64,000 bases of DNA from Xanthomonas albilineans (lineage in GTDB: Bacteria; Pseudomonadota; Gammaproteobacteria; Xanthomonadales; Xanthomonadaceae), in the NCBI RefSeq assembly GCF_002939705.1, contig NZ_MDCB01000013.1, positions 56,201 to 120,200 of the forward strand. Reading direction: 5' to 3'. Position numbers and translations under genes: made by a program. Shown here in pieces: positions 27,538 through 38,904 of this stretch. The notes under the pieces are model-generated. The model made no database searches and was not told the origin of the DNA. It was given only the letters and a program-made list of their open reading frames with translations. How positions within the stretch are numbered: the first letter of the stretch is position 1; each line of letters opens with the position of its first letter.

Positions 27538-28629
27538 TTACGCCGCCGTGTCGGTGATCGGCGCCGAATGCGGGTCGGCATGCAACGGCATGCCCGCATG
27601 GTCCACCGGGATCGGGACGTAATCCTCACCGAACGCCACCTCGCCGGGCACCCAGCCTACGCGGCGGCGCACAGCGCCCCAGAATCGCTTCAACCCTTCC
27701 AGTTGCAGCGCCACCAATCCCAGCTCGTTGTCGCGATCGACCATCGGGTCGCCAACACCTGTGGGCCGCACCGGCTCGCCATACAGCGACGTGCCGAACA
27801 ACACATCCCAGAACGCGAACACCTGGCCGAAGTTACAGTTGTGCAGATTCGGCCGCTGCGGATCCACGCGCATATGGTGCAAACGGTGAAACGGTGGATC
27901 GACCAGAATCTTGTTCAGCACCGGGCCGAAGCCGAAGCGCACATTGGCATGCGACAAGTTCTGCACCAGTTCCCCGAGCAGCATCATCCAGGCGAATTCG
28001 TCAGCCTCGATGCCGAACACGATACCTACTGCGGCCAGCACGAACGACTGCAGCATCCCGTCCAGATAATTGCTGCGATCGTTGCTCCAGCAACTGAGCT
28101 GACGTTGGCTGTGGTGCATGCTGTGCATCGCCCACCACCATGGGATCCAGTGCTGAACCCGATGCATCCAGTAATAAGTGAAGTCGTAGGCCAGGTAGTA
28201 CAGCGCAAACAGGGCCAGCGGATGCCGGTCCAGCCACGGCCAGGCGTAGCGCAGACCCCATTGCGGCGCGGACGCGGCACTCGCATCGGCCCCGCCCAGC
28301 GCATTGAACAATGGGGTCAGGATCAGGAACGAGAACAACGGAAACACCCCGACCAACATCACCCAGGTGTAGTGGAAGTCGATGCGCGCCAAGCGCCGGT
28401 GTTCCCAACGCTCGGCCGGCCACAGGCTCTCCAGCGGGCGGAACAACACGCCGATGATGCTCAGTTGCAAGAGGGCAATCAGCAGCGACGCGGCGATGTC
28501 GCGCGGATTATCGCTCAGGCCGGTGAGGTGTAGCGCGGCCAGCAACGGCGCTACCCCACGGTCGGCAAACAAATCGACCGATGTGGACCAGACATGCGCA
28601 ACGGACTCAACGATGGCGAAAGAAAACAT
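27538..28629 (-). CDS. Sterol desaturase / fatty-acid hydroxylase superfamily membrane enzyme
   Basis: This 363-residue integral membrane di-iron enzyme shows all three histidine clusters of the superfamily: HRVQH, HSMHHSQRQ and HRLHHMR, with an intervening NLSHANVRFG. Four or so membrane segments surround them. Such enzymes hydroxylate or desaturate lipid chains; the substrate is not predictable. It is convergent with the siderophore operon and not obviously part of it. No strong ribosome site precedes the ATG at 28629. Confidence 0.8.
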   Translation of the reverse strand: MFSFAIVESVAHVWSTSVDLFADRGVAPLLAALHLTGLSDNPRDIAASLLIALLQLSIIGVLFRPLESLWPAERWEHRRLARIDFHYTWVMLVGVFPLFSFLILTPLFNALGGADASAASAPQWGLRYAWPWLDRHPLALFALYYLAYDFTYYWMHRVQHWIPWWWAMHSMHHSQRQLSCWSNDRSNYLDGMLQSFVLAAVGIVFGIEADEFAWMMLLGELVQNLSHANVRFGFGPVLNKILVDPPFHRLHHMRVDPQRPNLHNCNFGQVFAFWDVLFGTSLYGEPVRPTGVGDPMVDRDNELGLVALQLEGLKRFWGAVRRRVGWVPGEVAFGEDYVPIPVDHAGMPLHADPHSAPITDTAA

Positions 28630-28657
28630 TCAGACAACACCATAGCCGGACTGCGGC

Positions 28658-28861
28658 TTAAACGCCTTCCAGCATGTAGGTGCGATCTTTCGCAAAGCTT
28701 TCCGTCTCGAACCGTAGCGCACCGCCCCGCCATCGGCGTGCGGCGGCGCTTTTACACAACGCAACCCCGTGCCGAACGCAACGACGATCAGCGACGGCCG
28801 CGACAAAATGGCTGTCTTGTGCATGCGCGGCCATGGCAGGCAGCAAACTCACCAACAGCAC
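28658..28861 (-). pseudogene. Possible remnant of a small secreted protein gene
   Basis: A GTG-initiated frame of 67 codons begins with signal-peptide-like sequence (LLVSLLPAMAAHAQDSHFV) and ends in FAKDRTYMLEGV. The signal-like stretch extends further upstream in the same frame (RALCCSV) but runs into a stop without a proper start codon. No ribosome site is visible. It may be a decayed gene or chance. The rest of 28630-28900 is otherwise empty. Confidence 0.25.
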
Positions 28862-28900
28862 GCTGCAACACAGAGCGCGGCAGCGCCCGCATCACCGCGT

Positions 28901-29101
28901 TTATGATTTGGCTTTTCGAAACTCCACAAAGAGATGAATAATTAAACCTACCAATATAGACAAAGCAGCGAATGCAATTATCAACCCAAGAACAAGATGC
29001 ACAACACCACCACGATTAATAGTAATTCCAGAAATGATAAAAAACATTGCAGGAATGGCCAACATATAGAAAAATACTCGCAGATCCCTGGGTATATTCA
29101 C
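28901..29101 (-). CDS. Small two-helix membrane protein, candidate bacteriocin immunity protein
   Basis: The frame is open from 29260, but protein-like composition begins at a GTG at 29101 (NIPRDLRVFFYMLAIPAMFF), giving 66 residues. Two hydrophobic helices are clear: YMLAIPAMFFIISGITI and VVHLVLGLIIAFAALSILVG, then a short basic tail ending EFRKAKS. The DNA is much AT-richer than the surrounding genome. It lies 71 bases downstream of the bacteriocin-like gene on the same strand, the usual place for an immunity gene. No family is recognised, so immunity is inference from size, topology and place. Confidence 0.45.
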   Translation of the reverse strand: MNIPRDLRVFFYMLAIPAMFFIISGITINRGGVVHLVLGLIIAFAALSILVGLIIHLFVEFRKAKS

Positions 29102-29172
29102 AATATTAACTCGCGATTTATTTAAATAATAAAGCAAAAGCGGAATGATACCCGCCTTTGCTTTAGTTTTAC

Positions 29173-29399
29173 TTATTGATGCATCAACTCGTATAAGCCG
29201 CAGCCAATCAATCCAACGCCGGCAACTGCAGCCACTACGCCGCCCCAATAATAATGCCACCAGCGAGACCCGATTCTACAAGCAAACCACCTACCGCCGT
29301 TGCAACACCACCGCCAGCCATGCCAATTCCGCCCAAAATATCCGGGATACCATCCCCCCCAGAGACAGCATTTACTTCTGCCACTGTCAATACTTGCAT
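29173..29399 (-). pseudogene. Class IIb-like double-glycine bacteriocin precursor, interrupted by a one-base frameshift
   Basis: The ATG at 29399, with AAGGA nine bases before it, opens a leader MQVLTVAEVNAVSGG, which has the double-glycine cleavage site and the -4/-7 hydrophobic pattern of peptides processed by peptidase-containing ABC exporters. The mature part is strongly Gly/Ala/Val-rich (DGIPDILGGIGMAGGGVATA). As written, the frame stops at 29235-29237 after 54 residues. In the next frame the same kind of sequence continues without a break (GVVAAVAGVGLIGCGLYELM) to a stop at 29173-29175. Adding one G to the G4 run at 29243-29246 joins the halves into 75 residues. So the gene is either a recent pseudogene, a phase-variable gene, or a base-call error. 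No exporter gene is in the window. Confidence 0.65.
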
Positions 29400-29701
29400 C
29401 TCGATTTCCTTGTCCTTAGATGGTCCATGAGTCATTTTGACCGCACTGGAATCGGCAACTGCTAATTTTCATATCAGCAGCATTTTTTTGGAAAACCCGA
29501 CCAACTCTTCCCTTCTAACACAGCACAAAAAATATGTAGGCAAATTGATTATATGCGCAAGTGCTGACGTAGCGGGCCGGCGTCGCTCATCACACCACCA
29601 GCATCACCACACCGACGGCATCGCGCCGTCTCGCACAGCCCATACCGATATGGCCGCGCATACCCCGCTACGGAGCCACAAACGCGCACGCATGATGTCG
29701 G

Positions 29702-32500
29702 TCAGTACGTGACCCGGATCGAGGCCCCGAAGCGGCGGTCGTTGAGCTGGTACTGCAATGGTGCCGCTGGCGTGCCGATGTAGGTCTGATTCATGCGGTT
29801 GGTCAGATTCACCGCGTCGAACGACAGCGCCACATGCTTGTTCACATCGAAACTGAGCGAGGCATCCAGCGAGGCATACGGTTTCTGGAACTGCGGAATG
29901 CCGTTGGCGCCGCTGCCATAGGTGGTATCCAGATACGCGCCCCGCCAACTCCAGGCCAGGCGTGCGGTCAGGCGGCCTTTTTCGTAGAGTGCCACCGCGT
30001 TGTAGCTATGCTTGGACAATTTCTCCAGCGGTACCCGGGTCGGGAAATTGGAGCCAGGCGTCGCGAAGGGATTGGAAACGCTACTGTCCACGTAGGTGTA
30101 ATTGAACTGGAAACCCAAACCACTCAGCCAACCGGGCAGGAAATCGTAGAACTGTTGGTAACCGAACTCGGCGCCACGGATGGTGCCATCGCCGGTGTTG
30201 AGGGTGGTGCCGATGTCGTAATCCAGGCCATTGTAGTTGCGCACCACCGTGCCGCTGGCCAGGAAGCCATCCACCCGCTTGTAAAACACGCCCGCGGTGA
30301 GCGAGCCGGTGGGCGCGAAATACCATTCCAGCGTCGCATCGTAGTTATCCGAGTGAATCGGATTGAGCAACGGGTTGCCGGAAGAACCGCTAGGCCGGCC
30401 GGTCACCGGATTCACCTGACCGGGCGCGCCTAGCGACACATTGGTCGACATCTGATCGAAATTGGGCCGTGCAATCGCCTGCGAATACGCCAAGCGCGCT
30501 TGCAGCGTGTCGCTCAGATGCACGCGCAGGTTGAGGCTGGGCAGGACATCGTGATAACTGCGGCGCACCGAGAGCGGTGCAATCGTGCCATCGTCCATGA
30601 ACAGCGCGCCATCCGAACCCGTCGTGGTCTTGACCAGGCGTACGCCGGCATTGCCGTCCATACGCAGGCCGGCGATCTCGGCCTCGTAGTCGGCGTTGAC
30701 ATAGCCGGCCCAGGTCTTTTCGGTCTGGTGGTTGAGGTTATCTGGCCGGAACACGGTCTGCGGCGCGAAGCCGAACAGCGCCTCGGTCCGCGCCGTACGA
30801 TCGAACAAACCGTTGCCGTTGGCGAATTCCGGGTAGAGAACGCCGCCGGCCAGGGTGTTGCCGTCGAAGAAGTGCGGCGACGGGCCGCGCCGTACCAACT
30901 CCGGATGCTGCGCGACGTTCGGATAAACCAGATTCGCCGCACAATCGCGATCGGCGCCGCTGACGCCCAGGCAGGCCGCATTCCAGGTGCCGCGCAGATC
31001 GATGCTGGTATCGGCGTAGCGCACCCCACCGGTGAGTTTGGTGAAAAAGCCACCCTCGGTGAAATATTCCAGATCCGATTGCAGGGCCAGCTGATCGGCG
31101 TCATTACGCTGCAGCGCATCGGCAATGTAGCTGAAACCGTAATTGCGTGGATCGCTGAGCAGAGCGGGATTGCGCACGTTGAAGCGTGGCCTGGGGCCGT
31201 TGAGATCGAAATCGACGATCGATTGATGCGGGCCGGTGGTGCCGTCCTCATCGCCACGGTCGTACAGGGAGACGACGAAGCCATTGCGGTCGGCATCGTA
31301 GAATGTATCCAGATACTGCGCATCGAACGTCATCGCCAGCTTGTCGCTGGCATTCCAGCGCAGGTTGAGGCTGTAGTTGGTGTTTGCCGATGTCAGGTCC
31401 TGATCGAAGCGCGCCGACTCGAAGACCTGATTCTCCAGCGCGCCAGAGGTGGCGTAGCCTTGGTTGTTGAAGGTAAATGCGGCGCCGGGCAAGGGCGAGG
31501 TCGCGTTACGTCGGTTACTCGCATAAAAATACTTGCCTTGGCGGAAAAAATCGTACTGCGTGCGCAGGAATTGTCCGGTGACCAGCACGCTGTCGGAAGG
31601 CTTCCACTGCAACGTCGCCGCCGTCCCCAGGCGTTTGCGATCACCGCCGTCGTCGTAAATCTGGAACCCGTAGGGAATCTGTGCAGTGTCCGGTGCGCCC
31701 GCGATGGCACCTGGCTGCACCGGGCCGAACGGACCGGACAAAATGGCGTCCTGGCGGTAGCTGGATCGCCCCGCACCGACATTGAACAGCACCCCGACTT
31801 CGCCGAGGTCGGTCTGGAAGCGGTCGCTGTACAGACCGGAAGCCGATCCCCCGGTCTTGTCCGCGCGATCGTAATAATTTCCCTTGAGCGTCGCGCTCAG
31901 CACGCGACCCGGGGCATCGAACGGAAGCCGCGTGCGCAGATTCACCACGCCTCCCACACCGCCCTCGATGATGTTGGCAGGCGGGCTTTTGTAAACGTCG
32001 ATGCCGGACAGCAATTCCGGCGGAATGGCTTCCAGATCCAGCGTGCGCCCACCACTGGCGGAAAACGTATCGCGGCCGTCTAGAAAGTTACGCACCTGGG
32101 TCAGGCCGCGCACGGTGACAGCCGGCTGCGTGCGATGATCGAAGTCGGTCGCACCTTCACCATAACGGCGCTGGATCTGCACACCGGTGATGCGCTGCAA
32201 GGCTTCCACCGTGTTCGCATCCGGTAGCTTGCCGATGTCCTGGGCCTGTACCGAATCGACGATCTGAGTGGCGTCCTGCTTGATCGCCTGCGCCGAGCGC
32301 AGACTTTCGCGCACGCCGGTCACGACCAGACCATCCAGCGTTTTGACATCCGCCGTCGACGTGGTCGCCGCATCCTGCGCAGGACGCTCGGTCGGCGGCG
32401 GCGGCGCGGCCTGTGCCCACGCCAACACCGGGGTCAACATGGCCAGACCCAGGGCGCTGGCAAGCGGATGCATGCGGCTCCACAGTGGACGATTCGGCAT
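29702..32500 (-). CDS. TonB-dependent outer-membrane receptor, ligand unknown
   Basis: This 932-residue receptor has a signal peptide (MHPLASALGLAMLTPVLAWAQ) and a long Pro/Thr linker. The plug carries the STN-less motif set TLDGLVVTGVRESLRSA, LPDANTVEALQRITGVQIQR and IDVYKSPPANIIEGGVGGVV, which is the subfamily expanded in Xanthomonas and Caulobacter. The barrel ends FGASIRVTY with a terminal aromatic residue. The open frame begins at 32611, but GGAGAG before the ATG at 32500 and the signal peptide fix the start. Members often import plant-derived carbohydrates; no neighbouring enzyme or regulator points to a ligand here. The upstream 334 bases hold its promoter and the clpB hairpin and no gene. 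Confidence 0.82.
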   Translation of the reverse strand: MPNRPLWSRMHPLASALGLAMLTPVLAWAQAAPPPPTERPAQDAATTSTADVKTLDGLVVTGVRESLRSAQAIKQDATQIVDSVQAQDIGKLPDANTVEALQRITGVQIQRRYGEGATDFDHRTQPAVTVRGLTQVRNFLDGRDTFSASGGRTLDLEAIPPELLSGIDVYKSPPANIIEGGVGGVVNLRTRLPFDAPGRVLSATLKGNYYDRADKTGGSASGLYSDRFQTDLGEVGVLFNVGAGRSSYRQDAILSGPFGPVQPGAIAGAPDTAQIPYGFQIYDDGGDRKRLGTAATLQWKPSDSVLVTGQFLRTQYDFFRQGKYFYASNRRNATSPLPGAAFTFNNQGYATSGALENQVFESARFDQDLTSANTNYSLNLRWNASDKLAMTFDAQYLDTFYDADRNGFVVSLYDRGDEDGTTGPHQSIVDFDLNGPRPRFNVRNPALLSDPRNYGFSYIADALQRNDADQLALQSDLEYFTEGGFFTKLTGGVRYADTSIDLRGTWNAACLGVSGADRDCAANLVYPNVAQHPELVRRGPSPHFFDGNTLAGGVLYPEFANGNGLFDRTARTEALFGFAPQTVFRPDNLNHQTEKTWAGYVNADYEAEIAGLRMDGNAGVRLVKTTTGSDGALFMDDGTIAPLSVRRSYHDVLPSLNLRVHLSDTLQARLAYSQAIARPNFDQMSTNVSLGAPGQVNPVTGRPSGSSGNPLLNPIHSDNYDATLEWYFAPTGSLTAGVFYKRVDGFLASGTVVRNYNGLDYDIGTTLNTGDGTIRGAEFGYQQFYDFLPGWLSGLGFQFNYTYVDSSVSNPFATPGSNFPTRVPLEKLSKHSYNAVALYEKGRLTARLAWSWRGAYLDTTYGSGANGIPQFQKPYASLDASLSFDVNKHVALSFDAVNLTNRMNQTYIGTPAAPLQYQLNDRRFGASIRVTY

Positions 32501-32796
32501 TCGCACGCTCTCCGAAACTAGCGGAATTGGTCTTCGAATCGATGCTGACACTGCAAGCGCAGAACGGCACACGAGAAAACAGCCACGCATCGGCCTCCAT
32601 GGCATCGGCAACGCTCATAGCTGCAACAGCAGCACTGACTTTCTGCTACCGATATTTATATGATCATTTAAAGAACGCACGTCGCATCGCAACAATGCCA
32701 ACACCAGCACACTGCGTGGCGCACGTGCAGGATCGCGATATCTGACTGTCCAAGCGCGTCGCCGTGGCACGCGCGGGGCCATCGGCAAGCCGCGAC

Positions 32797-32828
32797 CCGC
32801 TCCGGCAGCACGGTCGATGCCGGAGCGG
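32797..32828 (-). terminator. Hairpin after clpB
   Basis: A perfect 11-base-pair stem (CCGCTCCGGCA with TGCCGGAGCGG) with a 10-base loop begins 7 bases after the clpB stop codon. There is no U-tract on the clpB strand, so it may act as a 3'-end stabiliser or a weak terminator. Confidence 0.6.
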
Positions 32829-32834
32829 TCGGCC

Positions 32835-35420
<2,586 letters not shown>

Positions 35421-35465
35421 CGGGAAATCCTCTGACTGGGGCCGGCCATGCCGGCATGCCTAATC

Positions 35466-35493
35466 AGATGCGGTTGACTGCACCTGTTTCAAG
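35466..35493 (-). promoter_or_regulatory. Sigma-32 heat-shock promoter of clpB
   Basis: Read on the minus strand, CTTGAAA (35493-35487) is followed after 13 bases by CCGCATCT (35473-35466). This matches the RpoH consensus CTTGAAA - 13 to 17 bases - CCCCATNT at all but one informative base. It is placed 46 bases before the clpB start. Confidence 0.75.
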
Positions 35494-35679
35494 CCCATGC
35501 CTCTGCACGCGTACAACCCACGCAACGCAGGGCGTGCATGAACCTGCGACGCTCACCGTCTACAGCGCAGTGATGCGACGGTGGTCCTCGTTCAATACGA
35601 ATGCGATCTTCCGCCACTCCATGGAACGCGATGGCGAAGACGGCTCGCAAGGTCTATCGCCGATCGTCCTTGCTGTCCC

Positions 35680-36537
35680 TCATGTCTGCGTCAAGCCCGC
35701 GCGCAACGCACGCAATTGCACCTTTACCGCAGCGGCCTGCGTCGGCCCCAGTCGCAGCAAGGCCTTCTGCCCGACCGAGAGCGACTCCAGCGCCGGATCG
35801 ACGAAACGGAACTTACCGTGCACCGGATCGTTCACCACCGCCAACGGCACCGACGGCAGCGGGGTCTGCAGCAGATGGTCGATCACCTGCACCAAGCGGT
35901 CGTTGAAATATCCGTGCGGATACCCCAGCTCCACATAGGCCTGCTGAAACAGCGGATAGAAACGTCGGTAGGCCGCTACCAGCGCCTTGGGATCGGCATG
36001 GGTGAAGGCCTGCACGTAGAGCGCATAGCGCTGCGCATTGGCTTCGGCGATGACCTGGATGCCACTGGCATCTTTGCTCAGTTGCAATGCGCCGGGGACC
36101 GCGGTGAGCGCCAGCGCGCGCGTGGTGACGCGGTGCTGCGTCAGGTTGTCGACCATCGTCACCAGGCGCTGGATCAGATGATCGCGCAACAGCAACGCCA
36201 GTGGCGCATCGCCACCGGCCAGCTTGGTCAGTTCCGTCCAGGCGGCGGCATCGCTATCGGCCAAGGACGGAATCGCCGCATCGGCCGCATCCGCGGCGGC
36301 GGCGTCGATCGGATGCTGGATCGGTGGTGCCGATGCAGCATCCGCCGCGGCTGGCGCAGACGGCACCGCAGGCGCGGCGGGAGCACTCGGCGGCGGTGGC
36401 GATGGTGGGGCCACACGCTGCAGCAAACCGCCCAGGGCGTCGCGGAACAACCATGCTGCGGCGGCAACCACCAGCACCGCGACCAGCATCCAGGGCCAAA
36501 GGGAAGGACGTGGCGGCATGGCAGGACGCGGCGGCAT
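35680..36537 (-). CDS. DUF3014 membrane-anchored protein
   Basis: This 285-residue protein has one N-terminal membrane helix (LWPWMLVAVLVVAAAAWLF), then a Pro/Ala-rich linker of about 60 residues and a periplasmic domain matching DUF3014 (LLLRDHLIQRLVTMVDNLTQ; AYRRFYPLFQQAYVELGYP; FNDRLVQVIDHLL). The function of DUF3014 is not established. The frame is open to 37074, but GGAGC nine bases before 36537 and the compact start MPPRPAMPPRPSLWPW support the start given. It lies between clpB and the permease gene, all on the same strand. Confidence 0.75.
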   Translation of the reverse strand: MPPRPAMPPRPSLWPWMLVAVLVVAAAAWLFRDALGGLLQRVAPPSPPPPSAPAAPAVPSAPAAADAASAPPIQHPIDAAAADAADAAIPSLADSDAAAWTELTKLAGGDAPLALLLRDHLIQRLVTMVDNLTQHRVTTRALALTAVPGALQLSKDASGIQVIAEANAQRYALYVQAFTHADPKALVAAYRRFYPLFQQAYVELGYPHGYFNDRLVQVIDHLLQTPLPSVPLAVVNDPVHGKFRFVDPALESLSVGQKALLRLGPTQAAAVKVQLRALRAGLTQT

Positions 36538-36704
36538 GGAATCGGGCTCCGTTGATAGAACTTCATTCTGACAGCGACAACGGCCACTAGGTTCCGATGC
36601 GACACGGTCGGTGTTCAGCATCGAACGGGATGCAACCGCGACGACCATTGCAAACACATCGCCTCTTTCCGCTAGCGTTCCACCGCGTGCGGGCGCAATC
36701 GCGC

Positions 36705-38309
36705 TCAGTCCACGACCCGCAGCGCACGCGGCCTGTGCAGCGACAACAGACCGATCAACGCGGCCAGCAGCAGATAACCACCGGCAAACTGCCACGCCAT
36801 CAACTGAGGCACGCCGCGCAACGTCCAAGGCAGATAAATGCCGCCACGCGGATCCACCGAATGGATCAGGCCGAACAGCGTCAGTCCCGCCGCCACCAAC
36901 AGAAACCCCGCAGCGCGACGCAAGCGCCCGTCCACCATCGCCGCCACCGTGGCAATCCACAGCATGGCGGTGATGATGAAACCGTTGCCCAGGGTCAGAA
37001 TCACCGCCAGTTCCGGCAACCCATTGCCGTCCAGCGTGGTGGTCAGCGCGGCCAGATGGTCCGGCGCGATCCAACCCGGCGCCTTGATCGCCAGCAGATA
37101 CGCCACCGACGGTAGAAAACCCAACACCATCGCGCCAGCATGGCGTTTGGGGGTGGCCTGAAATGCCTGGGTAGTGATATCAATAGACACGTACACGATG
37201 ATCGGCGCCAGCACCGCCAACGGCAGCCACTGCACCAGCCCGGCGACCAATCCCAACATGCCGCCCAGGCCGATGAACATCCCGGTCAACAACGTATAGC
37301 CGCTGCGCGCGCCCATGTGCTTGTAGGCCGGCTGGCCGATGTAGGGCGTGGTCTGGGCGACACCGCCGCAGACCCCGGCAATCAGGGTCGAACACGCCTC
37401 GACCAGCAGAATATCGCGGGTGCGGTAGTCGTCGCCGGCAGCGCGCGCGCTCTCGCTGACGTTGATGCCGCCGACCACCATCAGCAAACCGAACGGCAAC
37501 AGCAACGGTAGCAGCGGCACCGTATCGGCCAGCCCGGCGACGAAGCCCAGGCTCGGCCATGGCAGCACCAGATGCGGTGCGATCCACTGCGCCGCTTGAT
37601 GGCCCGGAATGCCCATGCCTGCCGCATTCAATCCGTAGTAAAGGCCGGTGCCCAGCACCAACGCCAGCGGCACCCCAGGCAGGCCAAACGGCAAGCGGCC
37701 CCTGGCGATCAGCACGTACAGCAACAGGCCAAGCACCACCAAACCGACCACGGGGGTGCGCAAGGTCTCCAGCAGTGGCAGGAAGCCCATCAACACCAGC
37801 GCGATGCCGGCGATGGAACCGAGCAACGCCGCACGCGGCAGCGCCCGCGTGACCGCCTCGCCGAAGAACGCGAGCACGGTCTTGAGCGCCCCCATCAGCA
37901 CCAGCGCGGCCATGCCCAGGCGCCAGGTGGCCAGCGCCGCCGCCTGCGGATCCAGACCCTGCTGTTTGTAGCGAACGAACGCCGGGCCGAGCACCAACAG
38001 AGCCATGCCGATGCTGGTCGGCGCATCCAGGCCCAGGGGCATCGCGGTGACATCGCTACGCCCACTGCGCGCGGCCAACTGTCGCGCCATCGCGGTGTAC
38101 AGCAGATTGCCGATCAGCACCCCGAACGCGGTACCGGGCATCATCCGCGTGTAGATCACCTCGGCGGGGAACTGGAACATGCCGACCAGGGCCAGAGTGA
38201 TGAAACCGAGGATCGACAGATTGTCGACCACCAGGCCGAAGAAGCCATTGAGATCGCCCACGACGAACCAACGCGGCCGCGTGGCAGAGGACACCGAGGC
38301 CAGGGTCAT
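36705..38309 (-). CDS. NCS2-type (xanthine/uracil permease-like) membrane transporter
   Basis: This 534-residue protein has twelve or more hydrophobic segments. It starts NGFFGLVVDNLSILGFITL, followed by GRSDVTAMPLGLDAPTS and VGGINVSESARAAGDDYRTRDIL, a layout of the NCS2/AzgA superfamily, whose members import purines, pyrimidines or related bases. The second-half motif VCGGVAQTTPYIGQPAYKHMGAR is well preserved. The substrate is unknown. The frame is open to 38351 but starts there with a GTG inside a hairpin; the ATG at 38309 is preferred, although it has no clear ribosome site. Confidence 0.72.
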   Translation of the reverse strand: MTLASVSSATRPRWFVVGDLNGFFGLVVDNLSILGFITLALVGMFQFPAEVIYTRMMPGTAFGVLIGNLLYTAMARQLAARSGRSDVTAMPLGLDAPTSIGMALLVLGPAFVRYKQQGLDPQAAALATWRLGMAALVLMGALKTVLAFFGEAVTRALPRAALLGSIAGIALVLMGFLPLLETLRTPVVGLVVLGLLLYVLIARGRLPFGLPGVPLALVLGTGLYYGLNAAGMGIPGHQAAQWIAPHLVLPWPSLGFVAGLADTVPLLPLLLPFGLLMVVGGINVSESARAAGDDYRTRDILLVEACSTLIAGVCGGVAQTTPYIGQPAYKHMGARSGYTLLTGMFIGLGGMLGLVAGLVQWLPLAVLAPIIVYVSIDITTQAFQATPKRHAGAMVLGFLPSVAYLLAIKAPGWIAPDHLAALTTTLDGNGLPELAVILTLGNGFIITAMLWIATVAAMVDGRLRRAAGFLLVAAGLTLFGLIHSVDPRGGIYLPWTLRGVPQLMAWQFAGGYLLLAALIGLLSLHRPRALRVVD

Positions 38310-38327
38310 GGCAAACCGACCGTAACG

Positions 38328-38359
38328 CTGAGCGTGCGCGCGGAGCCGCACACGCGCTC
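38328..38359 (-). terminator. Hairpin between the DUF3574 lipoprotein and permease genes
   Basis: CTGAGCGTG (38328-38336) pairs perfectly with CACGCTCAG (38351-38359) around a 14-base GC-rich loop. It lies after the lipoprotein stop and before the permease start, without a U-tract. It could end the upstream transcript or regulate the permease. Confidence 0.45.
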
Positions 38360-38421
38360 AGCCCGCCGCGCAGCGCTGCGGCATGCTTGGCTCCCAACCC
38401 GACAGGCAGGCATCACGGCCA

Positions 38422-38904
38422 TCAAAACGACACCTCCACCGCCTGCCGTGCCCACAGCACCGACTGGTGTCCGGTGGCCTGCTTCCACGCCAGCCGGATC
38501 GCCTCGATGTCCGCGCGGCGCTGCGGCGTGTCTTCGTGCAGGATCACCAGTACCTTGGTGTTGAGCCGATTCGGTTCCTTGGCGCCGCGGAACAACCACT
38601 GGCCGTAGGCATCGAACACGGTCAGGCCATCGGGGAAGCGCGGTGTGACCTCCTTGTCCAGGAACGCGCGCCAGCGCGCCTGGCTGATCGTCTCGGCCTG
38701 CGGACGATCGGCTGGGCCGTGTTCCTCGCCGACGCCGAAATACAACTCGCTGCGCACCCACCCCTTGGCCTGCGCCGGGCGGGAGGCATCGCCCTGTAAC
38801 GCGGCGCTGACCGCGCCCGGCGCGGCGGTGGAGGCAGAAGGCGCGACGCCAGTACAGGCGGTCAGAGCAAGGAGGACGGCAAACAAGGGGACACGGTGCA
38901 GCAT
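38422..38904 (-). CDS. DUF3574 lipoprotein
   Basis: This 160-residue protein has a lipoprotein signal peptide (LFAVLLALTAC, lipobox LTAC, Cys17). The rest matches DUF3574: ELYFGVGEEHGPADRP, WRAFLDKEVTPRFPDGLTVFD and KVLVILHEDTPQRRADIEAI. It should be anchored in the inner or outer membrane facing the periplasm. The role is unknown. It is same-strand with the permease gene, 112 bases away and separated by a hairpin, so it is probably transcribed separately. Confidence 0.75.
   Translation of the reverse strand: MLHRVPLFAVLLALTACTGVAPSASTAAPGAVSAALQGDASRPAQAKGWVRSELYFGVGEEHGPADRPQAETISQARWRAFLDKEVTPRFPDGLTVFDAYGQWLFRGAKEPNRLNTKVLVILHEDTPQRRADIEAIRLAWKQATGHQSVLWARQAVEVSF

Noticed and set aside
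30500..32083. 527-codon plus-strand frame opposite the 932-residue TonB receptor
   Set aside because: No domain or ribosome site; the minus-strand frame has all receptor hallmarks.
37648..37971. Plus-strand frame inside the NCS2 permease gene, considered as a Ser/Pro-rich protein
   Set aside because: Composition is what an antisense frame of a hydrophobic membrane gene produces.
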